Source of the DNA: Sphingomonadales bacterium
Lineage (GTDB): Bacteria; Bacteroidota; Bacteroidia; UBA7662
Assembly (NCBI GenBank): GCA_016872215.1
Contig: VHAX01000011.1
Location: forward strand, 1-53,749
Length of the DNA: 53,749 nucleotides
Direction of reading: 5' to 3'
Positions 17,573-28,453 of this stretch are shown in pieces. A program made the position numbers and the translations under genes. Position 1 is the stretch's first letter, and each line of letters begins with the position of its first letter. The notes below the pieces were generated by a model. The model did not search any database and was not told where the DNA came from. It saw only the letters and a program-made list of their open reading frames with translations.

Positions 17573-19081
17573 ATGACGAACGCCAACCGATTCCTTCCCA
17601 TTTCCCTTATCCTCATCAGCCTTCTGCTCGGAGTCAGTTTCGTCCCTTCTGGCGTCGACAACACCAGAACAGTCGTTGACATCACCCAGACCGAGGCTGA
17701 CATCACCCAGACCGAGGCCGTCGACACGCCAATTTCCAGTTCTGCAACTACAGTAGACTCGCAGCCGAATCAACCCGAAAGCCCATCACTCGGATCGAAA
17801 TCCACCCAATCCGACACCACGCTGGTTTACCTGCTTGAAATACGGGAAGAAATAGCCCCCGGAGCCTGGCGCACTGTGCAGAATGGACTAGAAGAAGCAG
17901 AGAAAATTAAGGCCGACTGGATACTCCTGCGCATCAATACATACGGCGGGCAGGTGGATGTGGCCGACAGCATCCGCACCCGTATCCTCAACACTCCCCT
18001 CCGAACTCTGGCCTACATCGACAACAACGCCGCGTCTGCCGGAGCCCTGATCGCAATAGCCTGCGACAGCATTTACATGCAACAAAGCGCAAGTATGGGG
18101 GCGGCCACGGTTGTGAACCAGACCGGGGAGGTGGTGCCCGACAAATACCAGTCATATATGCGAGCCATCATGCGCGCCACCGCCACTAGCAATGGTCGCG
18201 ACCCCCGCATCGCCGAAGCCATGGTGGATCCATCCGTTTCCATCCCTGGGGTCATCGATTCCGGAAAAGTTCTGACCTTCACGAGCGATGAGGCCATCGC
18301 CAACGGATATTGTGAGGGTAAGGCTGATGATTTAGAAGAAGTTCTCCGGTTGGCGGGCGTGGAGCAGCCTTACCGAATCGTGAAACAGGAAATCACAACA
18401 ACCGATCGGCTGATCTCCTGGCTCATACACCCAGCTGTGAGTAGCGTTCTCATATTGCTCATATTAGGTGGCATATACTTCGAATTGCAGTCACCCGGCA
18501 TCGGCTTCCCTCTGGCCGTGGCTGTGGCTGCGGCGCTGCTCTATTTCGCACCCCTTTACCTGGAGGGATTGGCTGCCAATTGGGAAATCCTGCTGTTCCT
18601 GGCCGGCATCATCCTGCTGGCAGTTGAAATTTTCGTGCTGCCCGGCTTTGGGGTGGCCGGAGTCGGGGGCATCGTCCTAATGGTCTTTGCCCTGATCAGC
18701 AGCCTTGTGGGTAATGAAGGATTCGATTATAAGTTGCCCGAGGCACGGGGTGGACTAGGCCTGATGCAGGCCATGATAGTGGTGATGCTCCCTGTGGTGT
18801 TGGCCTTTACCGCGCTGGTGGTGTGGGGACAAAGCTTACTCAATACCCGTGCATTTCGTCGGCTCATTCTAACAGATGCCCAGGGATCTGCGCTGGTGCC
18901 GGAGGTTCCCCTGCCCGAAGGATGCACCGGCGTAGCCCTCACGGACCTTCGTCCCGCCGGCCGCGTGCAACTCGATGGACGCAGTATCGAGGCCCGGGCA
19001 CGCTATGGCTACATCGAAAAGGGCGAAAGAGTAATCCTGGTGCAGCAGGAACGCTTTGCAGTGGTGGTCGATAAAATCTGA
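17573..19081 (+). CDS. NfeD-type membrane-bound ClpP-class serine protease
   Basis: 502 aa. A signal/anchor helix (about 8-26) is followed by a low-complexity Thr/Asp linker containing two 21-bp tandem units (DITQTEA twice, 17678-17719). The ClpP-like domain (about 80-270) has INTYGGQVDVADSI, YIDNNAASAGALIA with the catalytic Ser in ASAG, and a downstream PDKYQSYMRA with the likely Lys of a Ser-Lys dyad. Four or so hydrophobic helices (about 285-430) precede a C-terminal OB-like NfeD domain with GCTGVALTDLRPAGRV and YIEKGERVILV. NfeD1b proteins associate with stomatin-like proteins and membrane quality control; no stomatin gene is adjacent here. CTP synthase follows 66 bp downstream. Confidence 0.88.
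   Translation: MTNANRFLPISLILISLLLGVSFVPSGVDNTRTVVDITQTEADITQTEAVDTPISSSATTVDSQPNQPESPSLGSKSTQSDTTLVYLLEIREEIAPGAWRTVQNGLEEAEKIKADWILLRINTYGGQVDVADSIRTRILNTPLRTLAYIDNNAASAGALIAIACDSIYMQQSASMGAATVVNQTGEVVPDKYQSYMRAIMRATATSNGRDPRIAEAMVDPSVSIPGVIDSGKVLTFTSDEAIANGYCEGKADDLEEVLRLAGVEQPYRIVKQEITTTDRLISWLIHPAVSSVLILLILGGIYFELQSPGIGFPLAVAVAAALLYFAPLYLEGLAANWEILLFLAGIILLAVEIFVLPGFGVAGVGGIVLMVFALISSLVGNEGFDYKLPEARGGLGLMQAMIVVMLPVVLAFTALVVWGQSLLNTRAFRRLILTDAQGSALVPEVPLPEGCTGVALTDLRPAGRVQLDGRSIEARARYGYIEKGERVILVQQERFAVVVDKI
17678..17719. repeat. Two 21-bp tandem units in the NfeD linker
   Basis: Units 17678-17698 and 17699-17719 differ only in the last base and encode DITQTEA twice. The linker is low in complexity and may vary in length between strains. 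Confidence 0.9.
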
Positions 19082-19099
19082 CCGATAGAGGGCGCATGA

Positions 19100-20770
<1,671 letters not shown>

Positions 20771-20798
20771 CCGGGTATCTACCCTGCCTCTTTTTCCT

Positions 20799-20806
20799 TA
20801 TTTTTG
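20799..20806 (+). promoter_or_regulatory. TAnnTTTG -7 box of yidC
   Basis: TATTTTTG followed by 7 nt and the yidC ATG at 20814. The predicted leader is only about 4 nt long, so initiation would not use a Shine-Dalgarno sequence. Confidence 0.65.
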
Positions 20807-20813
20807 CCCCCAG

Positions 20814-22682
20814 ATGGATCGTAACTCACTGATTGGCTTATTTTTGATTGGATTGATCCTGATGGTGTACAGCTATTATGCAGCGCCACCCGTTCAGGAT
20901 TCCGAGCAAAACGGAAAGTCAGCAACTGAAGCACCCGTAGCGGGTAACGACCAGGGCTCAAGTTTTAAAGAGACAAAGGGTCGGCCGACCGATGACTCAA
21001 TAGAAGCGGGTCTCACCAACGCCGGAATGACGGAAATCCCTGATTCTTCACTTGCAGTCGACAGCACATCAGCCCTCGGATTGTTCCGCCCATTTCGTAG
21101 AGGCACCCCTAAGGATTTCATCCTCCAAAATCCCCAAATACGGGTTACCCTCAGCAGTTTGGGTGGTTCCGTAGCCGAAGTGGAACTGAAGGAATACACC
21201 ACCTACCGCAAAACCCCTTTGCTGCTCTTCAAAATAGGGGATGCGCGCTACAATTTCACCTATTCGGCGGGTGGACAAACCCTGCGCACCGAAGAGCTGT
21301 ATTTTTCTCCGGCCGAGCATACCGATAGCAGTTTGGTTTTGCGGGTAGAACCCCGCAACGGATCTTTCATCGAGCATCGCTATGTTTTACCCGCCACAGG
21401 CTATCAGTTGCAGCACGAGGTGCGCCGGGTAAATATGTCGACCCTGCTCGAATCCAACAACCGCTACACAGAATTGGAATGGCAGGTGCACACGCCCTCC
21501 CAGGAGCGTGATCTGGAGGATGAACGGAAAATCCCAGATATCTATTACCGCTACGTCAACGACGAGCCCGACTACCTCACCATCAATAAAGAAGAGAGCG
21601 AAGACTTGCCCAATCAGGTAAAGTGGATTTCGTTCAGGCAAAAGTTCTTCAGCACTAGCCTGATCGCGGAGGGGCATTTCGACAATGCCAAAATTTCCGG
21701 GCGACCCCTTGCAGATAGTCAACATGTGGCCGAGTACCACGCCAGCGTGACCATGCCGATGGAGAATCCAGACAATGAGCGCTTTGCCATGCGTTTCTAT
21801 TTCGGCCCGAATCATTTCCAGGAACTCGAGGCTCTCAAACTGGGATTGGAAAAGCAGGTACCCCTGGGCTGGGGCATATTTGGGTGGGTCAATCGCTTCA
21901 TTGTGATCCCGGTGTTCAACTGGCTCGACTCATTTTCGCTGAGTTACGGACTCATCATTCTAATCCTAACGCTGATTATCAAGGTGATTCTCTTCCCCCT
22001 CACCTACCAGTCGTATGTATCAGGAGCCAAGATGAAAGTTTTGAAGCCGGAGATTGATGAACTTAAATCACGCTTCGAGTCGGACCCCGCCCGCATGCAA
22101 TCGGAGCAGATGAAATTGTTCCAGCGTGCCGGTGTGAACCCCCTGGGGGGCTGCATCCCTCTTTTGTTGCAGTTTCCGATCCTGATAGCCCTGTTTAACT
22201 TTTTCCCGGCGTCGATTGAACTGAGGCAACAGGGTTTCTTGTGGGCCGATGACTTATCATCCTACGACTCTATCCTCGACCTGCCATTCCGCATTCCATT
22301 CTATGGTGCGCACGTGAGCCTATTTACTCTGCTGATGACCGCATCTACCTTGCTCTACACCCATTTCAACAACCAGATCAGTGGGGTGACCGGACAAATG
22401 AAAACGCTGGGTTACATCATGCCGCTGATGTTCCTGCCGGTATTGAACAGCTACTCTTCTGCGCTCAGCTACTATTACTTCCTGGCCAATATGATCACAT
22501 TCGGACAACAGTGGGCGGTTCGTCGGTTCGTGATCGATGAGGAAGCCATCCACCGTAAAATTCAGGAAAACAAGAATAAACCAGTAAAGAAAAGTCGCTT
22601 TCAGGCCAAACTGGAGGAGATGCAGCGGACAGCCCAGCAGCGGCAGGCACCCCGCACCGGTAATAAGGGAAAGGGCAATTGA
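20814..22682 (+). CDS. yidC: Membrane protein insertase YidC
   Basis: 622 aa. One N-terminal TM helix (residues 5-22) is followed by a large periplasmic beta domain (about 80-350) and a C-terminal core of five helices. Core features are SLSYGLIILILTLIIKVILFPLTYQS, the cytoplasmic segment with KMKVLKPEIDELK, NPLGGCIPLLLQFPILIALF, and a basic tail rich in K/R/Q. The core contains the conserved Arg-bearing hydrophilic groove region after YQSYVSGAKMK. It inserts and folds inner-membrane proteins with or without SecYEG. CTP synthase followed by YidC is a familiar gene order in Bacteroidota. Confidence 0.97.
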   Translation: MDRNSLIGLFLIGLILMVYSYYAAPPVQDSEQNGKSATEAPVAGNDQGSSFKETKGRPTDDSIEAGLTNAGMTEIPDSSLAVDSTSALGLFRPFRRGTPKDFILQNPQIRVTLSSLGGSVAEVELKEYTTYRKTPLLLFKIGDARYNFTYSAGGQTLRTEELYFSPAEHTDSSLVLRVEPRNGSFIEHRYVLPATGYQLQHEVRRVNMSTLLESNNRYTELEWQVHTPSQERDLEDERKIPDIYYRYVNDEPDYLTINKEESEDLPNQVKWISFRQKFFSTSLIAEGHFDNAKISGRPLADSQHVAEYHASVTMPMENPDNERFAMRFYFGPNHFQELEALKLGLEKQVPLGWGIFGWVNRFIVIPVFNWLDSFSLSYGLIILILTLIIKVILFPLTYQSYVSGAKMKVLKPEIDELKSRFESDPARMQSEQMKLFQRAGVNPLGGCIPLLLQFPILIALFNFFPASIELRQQGFLWADDLSSYDSILDLPFRIPFYGAHVSLFTLLMTASTLLYTHFNNQISGVTGQMKTLGYIMPLMFLPVLNSYSSALSYYYFLANMITFGQQWAVRRFVIDEEAIHRKIQENKNKPVKKSRFQAKLEEMQRTAQQRQAPRTGNKGKGN

Positions 22683-22747
22683 GATAATTGTAATTTTTAC
22701 GGGTGAAAGTGATCAATTATGAATACTTTCGTTTCTTATTATACTTT

Positions 22748-23197
22748 ATGACGCGACCGGCTTTCTTCATTTTGTTTTTTGTAGGGATCGTGGTAGCGTC
22801 CCTTGTAACCTCTTGCAAACACGACCCTGTTTATCCTCCGGGATGGATGCCGCGCATCGACACTACAGGCTTAGGTCGCTGTGATCCGGACAGTGTGTAT
22901 TTCGCGAATGACATTCAGCCCTTACTCGCACGAAGCTGCGCCAATTCTACTTGTTGTCACGCCGGCACACGTCCGGCCGAAGGAATTCTGCTTATCAACT
23001 ATGCCGGGGTGATACAGGGTGTTCGTCCGGGCCGACCCGATAACAGCGAAATATTTGAAGTAATTACCGATACGGACCCCGACAATATTATGCCGCCGCC
23101 ACCTTATTCTCCGCTTTCATCTTCCGAACGCAATTTGATTCGTGGGTGGATTGAACAAGGTGCCTCAAACAATGCCTGCAATCCCAATCTGCCCTGA
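22748..23197 (+). CDS. Cytochrome c-like (PSCyt1-type) lipoprotein with altered heme motif
   Basis: 149 aa from the ATG at 22748; a longer frame starts with GTG at 22703. The shorter start gives a clean lipoprotein signal (FFILFFVGIVVASLVTSC, lipobox Cys near residue 27), so it is preferred. The domain has FANDIQPLLARSCANSTCCHAG, then LLINYAGVIQGVRPGRPDNSEI and MPPPPYSPLSSSERNLIRGWI, the usual layout of these envelope cytochrome-like domains. The canonical CxxCH is absent: the sequence reads C-A-N-S-T-C-C-H, so covalent heme attachment is uncertain. It is probably anchored in the periplasm. It is followed by an OB-fold protein and a YceI protein on the same strand. Confidence 0.8.
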   Translation: MTRPAFFILFFVGIVVASLVTSCKHDPVYPPGWMPRIDTTGLGRCDPDSVYFANDIQPLLARSCANSTCCHAGTRPAEGILLINYAGVIQGVRPGRPDNSEIFEVITDTDPDNIMPPPPYSPLSSSERNLIRGWIEQGASNNACNPNLP

Positions 23198-23232
23198 GGT
23201 GTACTCTTTACATTGAACGAAATTCATCGAAT

Positions 23233-23655
23233 ATGAAAACTCTGATTCGCTTGTTTTTGATCCTTTTGGTGTTGGCCATAGACGGCTATGGAGTCTGGTA
23301 CTTTTTGTTTAGGCCAAATGACTCCATGAAGGGACAAAAAGCAGATTTTCCGGTTCTTCTGGCTAATGAGTGGGTCGAGGAATTTAAGATTAATGAGCAG
23401 GAGGCCAACCAGCGGTATCTGGGTCAAATTGTGGAGGTCAAAGGAATCGTTCGTGAGGTTTTGCGCGATTCTTTGGGCGGAATGAGTGTTATATTGGAGA
23501 CAGGCGACTCCTTTATGGGGGTCAATTGCTCGATGGAACCTGGAGAAGACGCACCTTCCCAAGGCAGCGATACACTCGTAATCCGCGGCGAATTCTCGGC
23601 GGTTACCCTCGATGTGAATATGACCCGCTGCGTTTTGGTTTCTAAATCAAAATAG
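23233..23655 (+). CDS. OB-fold tRNA_anti-like membrane-anchored protein
   Basis: 140 aa. One N-terminal TM helix (IRLFLILLVLAIDGYGVWYFLF) leaves the rest outside the cytoplasm. The domain, with ANQRYLGQIVEVKGIVREV, VILETG, MGVNCSM and LVIRGEFSAV, is the OB fold called tRNA_anti-like in Bacteroidota. Despite the name, nothing here suggests tRNA binding; small periplasmic OB domains usually bind peptides, ions or other proteins. It lies 35 bp after the cytochrome-like lipoprotein and 92 bp before the YceI gene, a recurrent neighbourhood in this phylum. Confidence 0.8.
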   Translation: MKTLIRLFLILLVLAIDGYGVWYFLFRPNDSMKGQKADFPVLLANEWVEEFKINEQEANQRYLGQIVEVKGIVREVLRDSLGGMSVILETGDSFMGVNCSMEPGEDAPSQGSDTLVIRGEFSAVTLDVNMTRCVLVSKSK

Positions 23656-23747
23656 GGTACCAATCGTATAAGTCACTCGTTTTTCATCCATAACGACCAA
23701 TTATTCTTACCACTTTCATCCCAAAAATCCACCAAATCGATCCTCTC

Positions 23748-24353
23748 ATGAAGCAAAATTGGAAGCTTTTTTCGCTTTTCACAGCATTTTCCCTAGTACT
23801 ATTGATTTACCCACCCTCCATCCACGCGCAATCGAAATATATGACCCGCAATGGGTTGATTCGCTTCGAGGCTGAAGGCCCAATCAAAGATGACATTAAG
23901 GCTATCAACAACCAGGGTGGTTGTGTTTTAGATGCCGCAACGGGTGATATACTGTTTAAGATCCCCATCAAGTCATTTGTCTTCAGAAAGGCTCTCATGC
24001 AGGAGCATTTCAATGAAAACTATATGGAATCACACAAATTTCCAACTGCTGAACTGAGGGGCAAAATTGAGGGCTTTAGTCAGGCCACCCTGCAAAATTC
24101 TGGTGTGCGGCAGGTGGTAGTGGCTGGGAAAATGACTGTGCATGGCGTGACACGCGACACCCGCGAGAAAGGCACCCTGGAGGTCAAAGACGGGAAGATC
24201 TTGCTGCGCTCCGATTTTGTCGTTGCGCTGGCCGATTACGGCATCAACATCCCCAAAATAGTGGAGGACAAACTAGCTAAGGTGGCCCAGGTGAACCTGT
24301 CGATGGACCTCGTTCCAGTCGGCCAGGAACCACAGCGAAACCGCGTAGAATAA
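23748..24353 (+). CDS. YceI-family periplasmic lipocalin-like protein with altered C-terminal tail
   Basis: 201 aa. The signal peptide ends at IHAQ (residue about 27). The YceI barrel follows with GLIRFEAEGP, FKIPIKSFVFRKALMQEHFNENYMES, FPTAELRGKI, GKMTVHGVTR and VVALADYGINIP. These proteins bind long isoprenoid or lipid chains in the periplasm. The barrel's natural last strand is VAQVNLSMDL; the remaining residues (VPVGQEPQRNRVE) lie antisense to a gldF fragment that begins at about 24320, so the tail looks acquired when that fragment was joined. The core is intact and the protein is probably functional. Confidence 0.88.
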   Translation: MKQNWKLFSLFTAFSLVLLIYPPSIHAQSKYMTRNGLIRFEAEGPIKDDIKAINNQGGCVLDAATGDILFKIPIKSFVFRKALMQEHFNENYMESHKFPTAELRGKIEGFSQATLQNSGVRQVVVAGKMTVHGVTRDTREKGTLEVKDGKILLRSDFVVALADYGINIPKIVEDKLAKVAQVNLSMDLVPVGQEPQRNRVE

Positions 24354-24458
24354 GGTGGGGAGTAGGGCAAAGGCCACCAATGCTGTGGCCGCGAGGTATT
24401 TGCCGAGAATAATTTGGTTGTCAGTGATGGGTGAGGTGTAGAGGAGTTCCAGGGTGCC
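24320..24458 (-). pseudogene. Internal fragment of a gldF-type ABC transporter permease gene
   Basis: The minus strand from 24458 reads GTLELLYTSPITDNQ followed by IILGKYLAATALVAF and ALLPTLFYAV, in one frame of about 45 codons. This is the conserved middle of gliding-motility ABC permease GldF (family pattern EEKKxGTLELL...SP...LGK, then ALLPTL.Y). There is an in-frame TGA immediately before GGC at 24458 and no continuation in any frame, and the other end runs into the 3' end of the yceI gene. It has no start, no partner gldG and cannot encode a transporter. It is either a deletion remnant or an assembly join. Confidence 0.75.
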
Positions 24459-24522
24459 TCAAACTTAATATCATCCGAACTGAAGACGATCTAAACCAAA
24501 ACTACCTGGCATACCCTGCTTA

Positions 24523-24555
24523 AAACAAAAAATCCTGTCCGAAGACAGTTTTTTT
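24523..24555. terminator. Bidirectional intrinsic terminator after the tRNA pair
   Basis: The stem CTGTC/GACAG (24535-24539 and 24544-24548) has a CGAA loop on plus, which is a TTCG loop on minus. Seven T follow on plus (24549-24555); on minus the stem is followed by GGATTTTTTG. The C(UUCG)G tetraloop forms on the minus strand, the orientation of the tRNAs. Confidence 0.8.
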
Positions 24556-24556
24556 G

Positions 24557-24640
24557 TGCCCAGGATCGGAGTCGAACCGATACGAGTGTTATCTCACAGG
24601 TGTTTGAGACCAGCGCGTCTACCAATTCCGCCACCTGGGC
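24557..24640 (-). tRNA. tRNA-Leu (CAA)
   Basis: 84 nt, class II tRNA with a long variable arm. The acceptor GCCCAGG pairs with CCTGGGC, the D arm is GCG...CGC, the anticodon loop CTCAAAC gives CAA, and the T arm ATCGG/CCGAT encloses TTCGACT. The anticodon stem has one T-T mismatch (positions 28-42: CTGGT against ACCTG). CCA is not encoded; A is the discriminator. It reads UUG codons. Confidence 0.95.
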
Positions 24641-24651
24641 ATTTCGTGATG

Positions 24652-24722
24652 AGGTCGGAAGCGGATTCGAACCGCTGTAGGAGCTTTTGCAGAGCTCTGC
24701 CTAGCCACTCGGCCATCCGACC
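24652..24722 (-). tRNA. tRNA-Cys (GCA)
   Basis: 71 nt. The acceptor GGTCGGA pairs with TCCGACC; the anticodon arm GAGCT-CTGCAAA-AGCTC gives GCA; the T arm is AGCGG-TTCGAAT-CCGCT. The discriminator base is U, the identity element of cysteine tRNA. It lies 11 bp upstream of tRNA-Leu and is probably cotranscribed with it. Confidence 0.96.
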
Positions 24723-24809
24723 AACGAGGTGCGAATATACGATGATTGTTGGGTATTAACAATTGGAAGCTACAAGTTAATGGACATCAACCGATCAACA
24801 CGAATTTGC

Positions 24810-26033
24810 TTATTCGTAGCGCAGGGCTTCAATTGGATCAAGCCTGGCCGCTTTCGCCGCCGGATAAAAGCCCGACAAGAGACCCACAGCCAAACACAGC
24901 ACGATGCCACTTACCATCCAGACCCAGGGGATGATGAAGCCCACACCCACCACCATGGCCACTGCGTTGCCCACAGCCATTCCCAGAAGTACACCCACCA
25001 CGCCTCCTATTTGTCCGATGAACAACGCTTCCAGTAAGAACTGCCACCGAATAAGTTTTTGGGTGGCCCCCAAGGCCTTGCGGGTACCGATTTCTTGGGT
25101 GCGCTCGGTGACTGATACCAACATGATGTTCATCAGACTGATGGCTGCTCCCAACAGGGTAATGATGCCGATCAGTTTGGCCGCCAAACTGATGAATCCC
25201 AGATTGTCGATCAGGCTGGACGCGAAGCTGTCTGCCTTTTGAATTTCGAAATTGTCGGGGGCCTCAGGACGTAGGCGACGGATATTACGGAACAAAATCT
25301 CCCCTTCGGCTATAGCCAGAGGCAATTTTTCGGGGCGGGCAGAGAGTACCGAAAGGGTGTGCGACCGATCGCTGTCGGGGAACATCCGCCGCGCAAAGGT
25401 CACCGGCACCACCACGCTCCGGTCGCCATTCTGCGAAAAACCTGAACCCTTCTCGTCCAGTACCCCCACCACACGCACCCGTACACCAGACACCTTCACC
25501 TGTTTTCCGACAGCCGGTCCCGCGCCGAACAGCTTTTCCGCCACTTCATGGCCCAGGAGTACGACCCCTGAGGCGTTCTCCATTTCCGATTCCGTGAAAT
25601 TTCGGCCCTGTGAAAGGGTCAGCGCTGCGGTCGATAAATAGTTGGGGTCGGAGGCAAAAAGGGTAATGTTCGGATTGGTTTTGGTGTTTCGGTGGGTAAC
25701 GGTGTTGGCCATTCCAACGAGGCAGGTAACCGAAACCCGGGCAGGGAATTGAAATTGTTGTTGAAACCGAACGGCCTCGCTGTAGGAGATGTAGCGTCGC
25801 TCGATGCGCTTGCGGCGTGCCCCAAAGCCCATTTGTCCGGATCGATTCCGTATGGTGAAGGTATTGGCTCCCATGCTGGTGAAGGTATCGGTGAGCGACT
25901 TCTCCAGAGCGTCGATGGAGGTCAGAATCCCCACCAGGGCCGAAATTCCGATGGCGATAATCAAAGCGGTGAGGCCAGCCCTAAGACGCTGCTGCAGCAC
26001 AGAGGCTAAGGCCATAACCAATAGGTCTTTCAC
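24810..26033 (-). CDS. FtsX/MacB-type ABC transporter permease
   Basis: 407 aa from the GTG at 26033; the open frame extends to 26150, but the family begins just before [35 protein letters not shown] (TM1). A TATTTTTA box (minus strand 26057-26050) 16 nt upstream supports the GTG, and longer starts would overlap the aconitase promoter region. A MacB-type periplasmic domain (about 55-285) is followed by the FtsX domain with three helices, including [28 protein letters not shown] read in short motifs [14 protein letters not shown] and LLEALFIG. The C-terminal [13 protein letters not shown] is the usual MacB ending. It would work with a LolD/MacB ATPase encoded elsewhere to move lipoproteins or substrates across the envelope. 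Confidence 0.9.
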   Translation of the reverse strand: MKDLLVMALASVLQQRLRAGLTALIIAIGISALVGILTSIDALEKSLTDTFTSMGANTFTIRNRSGQMGFGARRKRIERRYISYSEAVRFQQQFQFPARVSVTCLVGMANTVTHRNTKTNPNITLFASDPNYLSTAALTLSQGRNFTESEMENASGVVLLGHEVAEKLFGAGPAVGKQVKVSGVRVRVVGVLDEKGSGFSQNGDRSVVVPVTFARRMFPDSDRSHTLSVLSARPEKLPLAIAEGEILFRNIRRLRPEAPDNFEIQKADSFASSLIDNLGFISLAAKLIGIITLLGAAISLMNIMLVSVTERTQEIGTRKALGATQKLIRWQFLLEALFIGQIGGVVGVLLGMAVGNAVAMVVGVGFIIPWVWMVSGIVLCLAVGLLSGFYPAAKAARLDPIEALRYE

Positions 26034-26101
26034 ACCCGATTTCACAGGGTAAAAATACGGGGTCACACTCGATTTTTGTGTCTTTTGACCTTTTATTTGC
26101 C

Positions 26102-26109
26102 TATTTTTG
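26102..26109 (+). promoter_or_regulatory. TAnnTTTG -7 box of the aconitase gene
   Basis: TATTTTTG, 82 nt upstream of the aconitase ATG at 26192. This promoter therefore has a true 5' leader, unlike most others in the window. The leader is AT-rich and shows no strong hairpin. Confidence 0.55.
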
Positions 26110-26191
26110 GACATTATTTCTTCACACCTCCTTTGGCCCGAATCGAACATATAAAATATTAAACATAACCCGAATTCTTAAACCCAAATCC

Positions 26192-28453
26192 ATGCTTTTC
26201 GACCTGGAATTAATCGAAGAAACCTATAAGCGTTTGTCGACCCGCGTACCTGAAGCCCGCGACCTGCTTGGTCGACCCCTAACGCTCACCGAGAAAATAT
26301 TATATGCCCATTTGTGGAACAAACAAGAATCCCTGAAGCCCGAGCGGGGCGTTACCTATGTGGATTTTGCACCCGACCGCGTGGCGATGCAGGATGCCAC
26401 TGCACAGATGGCTCTTCTTCAATTTATGCAGGCAGGTCGCGCCCGAACGACTGTTCCTTCCACCGTGCATTGCGATCACCTGATTCAGGCACGGGCAGGG
26501 GCGCAGACCGACCTCAATCAGGCACTTGACAAAAATCAGGAGGTTTACGATTTTCTGGCATCCGTTTCCGAAAAATATGGCATTGGATTTTGGAAACCAG
26601 GGGCGGGCATCATCCACCAGGTGGTACTCGAACACTACGCTTTTCCCGGAGGAATGATGATTGGCACCGATTCACACACACCCAACGCGGGCGGACTTGG
26701 CATGATTGCCATTGGCGTGGGGGGTGCCGATGCGTGTGACGTGATGGCGGGGCTACCCTGGGAACTGAAATTTCCCCGAATCATCGGGGTTAGGTTGACC
26801 GGAAAACTGAATGGATGGGCCTCAGCAAAGGATGTGATCCTGAAAGTGGCGGGCATCCTGACGGTAAAGGGGGGCACCGACCACATCCTGGAGTATTTCG
26901 GCGAAGGAGCGCAGTCGCTCTCAGCCACTGGCAAAAGCACCATTTGCAATATGGGTGCCGAGATTGGAGCCACCACCTCCTTGTTTGGATTCGACGCTGC
27001 CATGGTCGAATACCTGCACGGAACCCAGCGGGAAAAAGTGGCCGGGGAAGCGGAGCGCATACAGGAGCACCTGACGGGCGATCCGGAAGTATATGCATCA
27101 CCTGAGGCGTACTTTGACCAGGTCATCGAAATCAACCTGAGTGAACTCGAACCACATGTAAATGGCCCGTTTACCCCCGATTTGGCCTGGCCCCTGAGTC
27201 AGTTTGCCGAAGCGGTGGAGAAAAACGGCTGGCCAGCCCGATTAGAGGTTGGTCTGATCGGCTCTTGCACCAATTCATCTTATGAAGACATTACCCGGGC
27301 GGCATCGGTGGCCCGGCAAGCGTCCCAAAAGAACCTGAAAGTAAAAAGCGCATTCACCATCACCCCAGGCTCTGAAATGGTGCGTTATACGGTGGAGCGC
27401 GACGGATATCTGGATGACTTTGGTACCATCGGAGGTGTTGTATTGGCCAATGCCTGTGGTCCGTGCATCGGCCAATGGGCCCGCGCCGGATCAGAGGATC
27501 AAAAGCCCAACAGCATCATCACCTCGTTTAACCGGAATTTTGCGAAGCGCAACGACGGTAACCCGAATACGCATGCGTTTGTGGCCTCCCCGGAAGTGGT
27601 GACGGCTCTTTCCATCGCCGGCGATCTTCGGTTCAACCCCCTTAAGGATAGTCTCACCAACGAAAGGGGTGAAGAGGTTAGACTCGATGAACCTAGTGGA
27701 ATTCCCCTTCCGGTTCGCGGTTTTGATGTGGAGGATTATGGTTATCAGGTCCCTTCACCTCAGGGCGAATCGGTAGTTGTGAAGATCGACCCTGCCTCGC
27801 AGCGACTTCAACTGCTCGATCCGTTCCCAGCCTGGGAAGGCATCGATCTACATGGTTTGTTGTTGCTGATTAAGGTCAAAGGCAAGTGCACAACCGATCA
27901 CATTTCCATGGCGGGCCCCTGGCTCAAGTATCGCGGTCACCTCGACAACATATCCAACAATCTGCTGATTGGTGCCATCAATTTCGCCAACGGACAAGCC
28001 AACCATGTGAAGAACCAACTCAACGGTAAATATGGTGAGGTTCCGGCCGTTCAAAGGGCCTACAAATCAGCCGGTCTGGGCAGCATAGTGGTGGGTGACG
28101 AAAACTACGGTGAGGGATCATCCCGGGAACATGCCGCCATGGAACCCCGTCACCTCGGTGTTCGCGTGATCCTGGTGAAGTCATTCGCCCGCATTCACGA
28201 GACCAATCTCAAGAAGCAGGGTATGCTGGCGCTCACCTTTGCCAATGCGGCCGACTACGAGAAAGTACAGGAAGACGATCGGATAGACGTGTTGGGCCTC
28301 ACTTCATTTCGCCCCGGACAGCCCCTTCATCTGATGCTCAACCACAGTGACGGAAGCCACGACGAAATACAGGTAAACCACACCTACAACGAAACGCAAA
28401 TCGACTGGTTCCGTGCGGGTGCGGCCCTAAATATGATTCGCCAAAGTATTTAA
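26192..28453 (+). CDS. Aconitate hydratase (mitochondrial-type)
   Basis: 753 aa from the ATG at 26192 ([13 protein letters not shown]); the open frame runs upstream to a GTG at 26078, but that would include the promoter box. It interconverts citrate and isocitrate in the TCA cycle. The [4Fe-4S] cysteines are seen in [10 protein letters not shown] and in ACGPCIGQW. Active-site motifs are [31 protein letters not shown] and [14 protein letters not shown]. Length and order (domains 1-3, linker, swivel domain) match the mitochondrial/Bacteroidota form rather than AcnB. It stands alone between a divergent permease gene and a convergent DUF3127 pair. Confidence 0.97.
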   Translation: MLFDLELIEETYKRLSTRVPEARDLLGRPLTLTEKILYAHLWNKQESLKPERGVTYVDFAPDRVAMQDATAQMALLQFMQAGRARTTVPSTVHCDHLIQARAGAQTDLNQALDKNQEVYDFLASVSEKYGIGFWKPGAGIIHQVVLEHYAFPGGMMIGTDSHTPNAGGLGMIAIGVGGADACDVMAGLPWELKFPRIIGVRLTGKLNGWASAKDVILKVAGILTVKGGTDHILEYFGEGAQSLSATGKSTICNMGAEIGATTSLFGFDAAMVEYLHGTQREKVAGEAERIQEHLTGDPEVYASPEAYFDQVIEINLSELEPHVNGPFTPDLAWPLSQFAEAVEKNGWPARLEVGLIGSCTNSSYEDITRAASVARQASQKNLKVKSAFTITPGSEMVRYTVERDGYLDDFGTIGGVVLANACGPCIGQWARAGSEDQKPNSIITSFNRNFAKRNDGNPNTHAFVASPEVVTALSIAGDLRFNPLKDSLTNERGEEVRLDEPSGIPLPVRGFDVEDYGYQVPSPQGESVVVKIDPASQRLQLLDPFPAWEGIDLHGLLLLIKVKGKCTTDHISMAGPWLKYRGHLDNISNNLLIGAINFANGQANHVKNQLNGKYGEVPAVQRAYKSAGLGSIVVGDENYGEGSSREHAAMEPRHLGVRVILVKSFARIHETNLKKQGMLALTFANAADYEKVQEDDRIDVLGLTSFRPGQPLHLMLNHSDGSHDEIQVNHTYNETQIDWFRAGAALNMIRQSI

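Noticed and set aside
24556-24759. 67-codon plus-strand open frame over the tRNA genes
   Set aside because: It is the antisense of tRNA-Leu and tRNA-Cys, both of which fold correctly.
26078-26191. GTG-initiated N-terminal extension of aconitase
   Set aside because: It includes the TATTTTTG promoter box and has no similarity to aconitase; the ATG at 26192 matches the family start.
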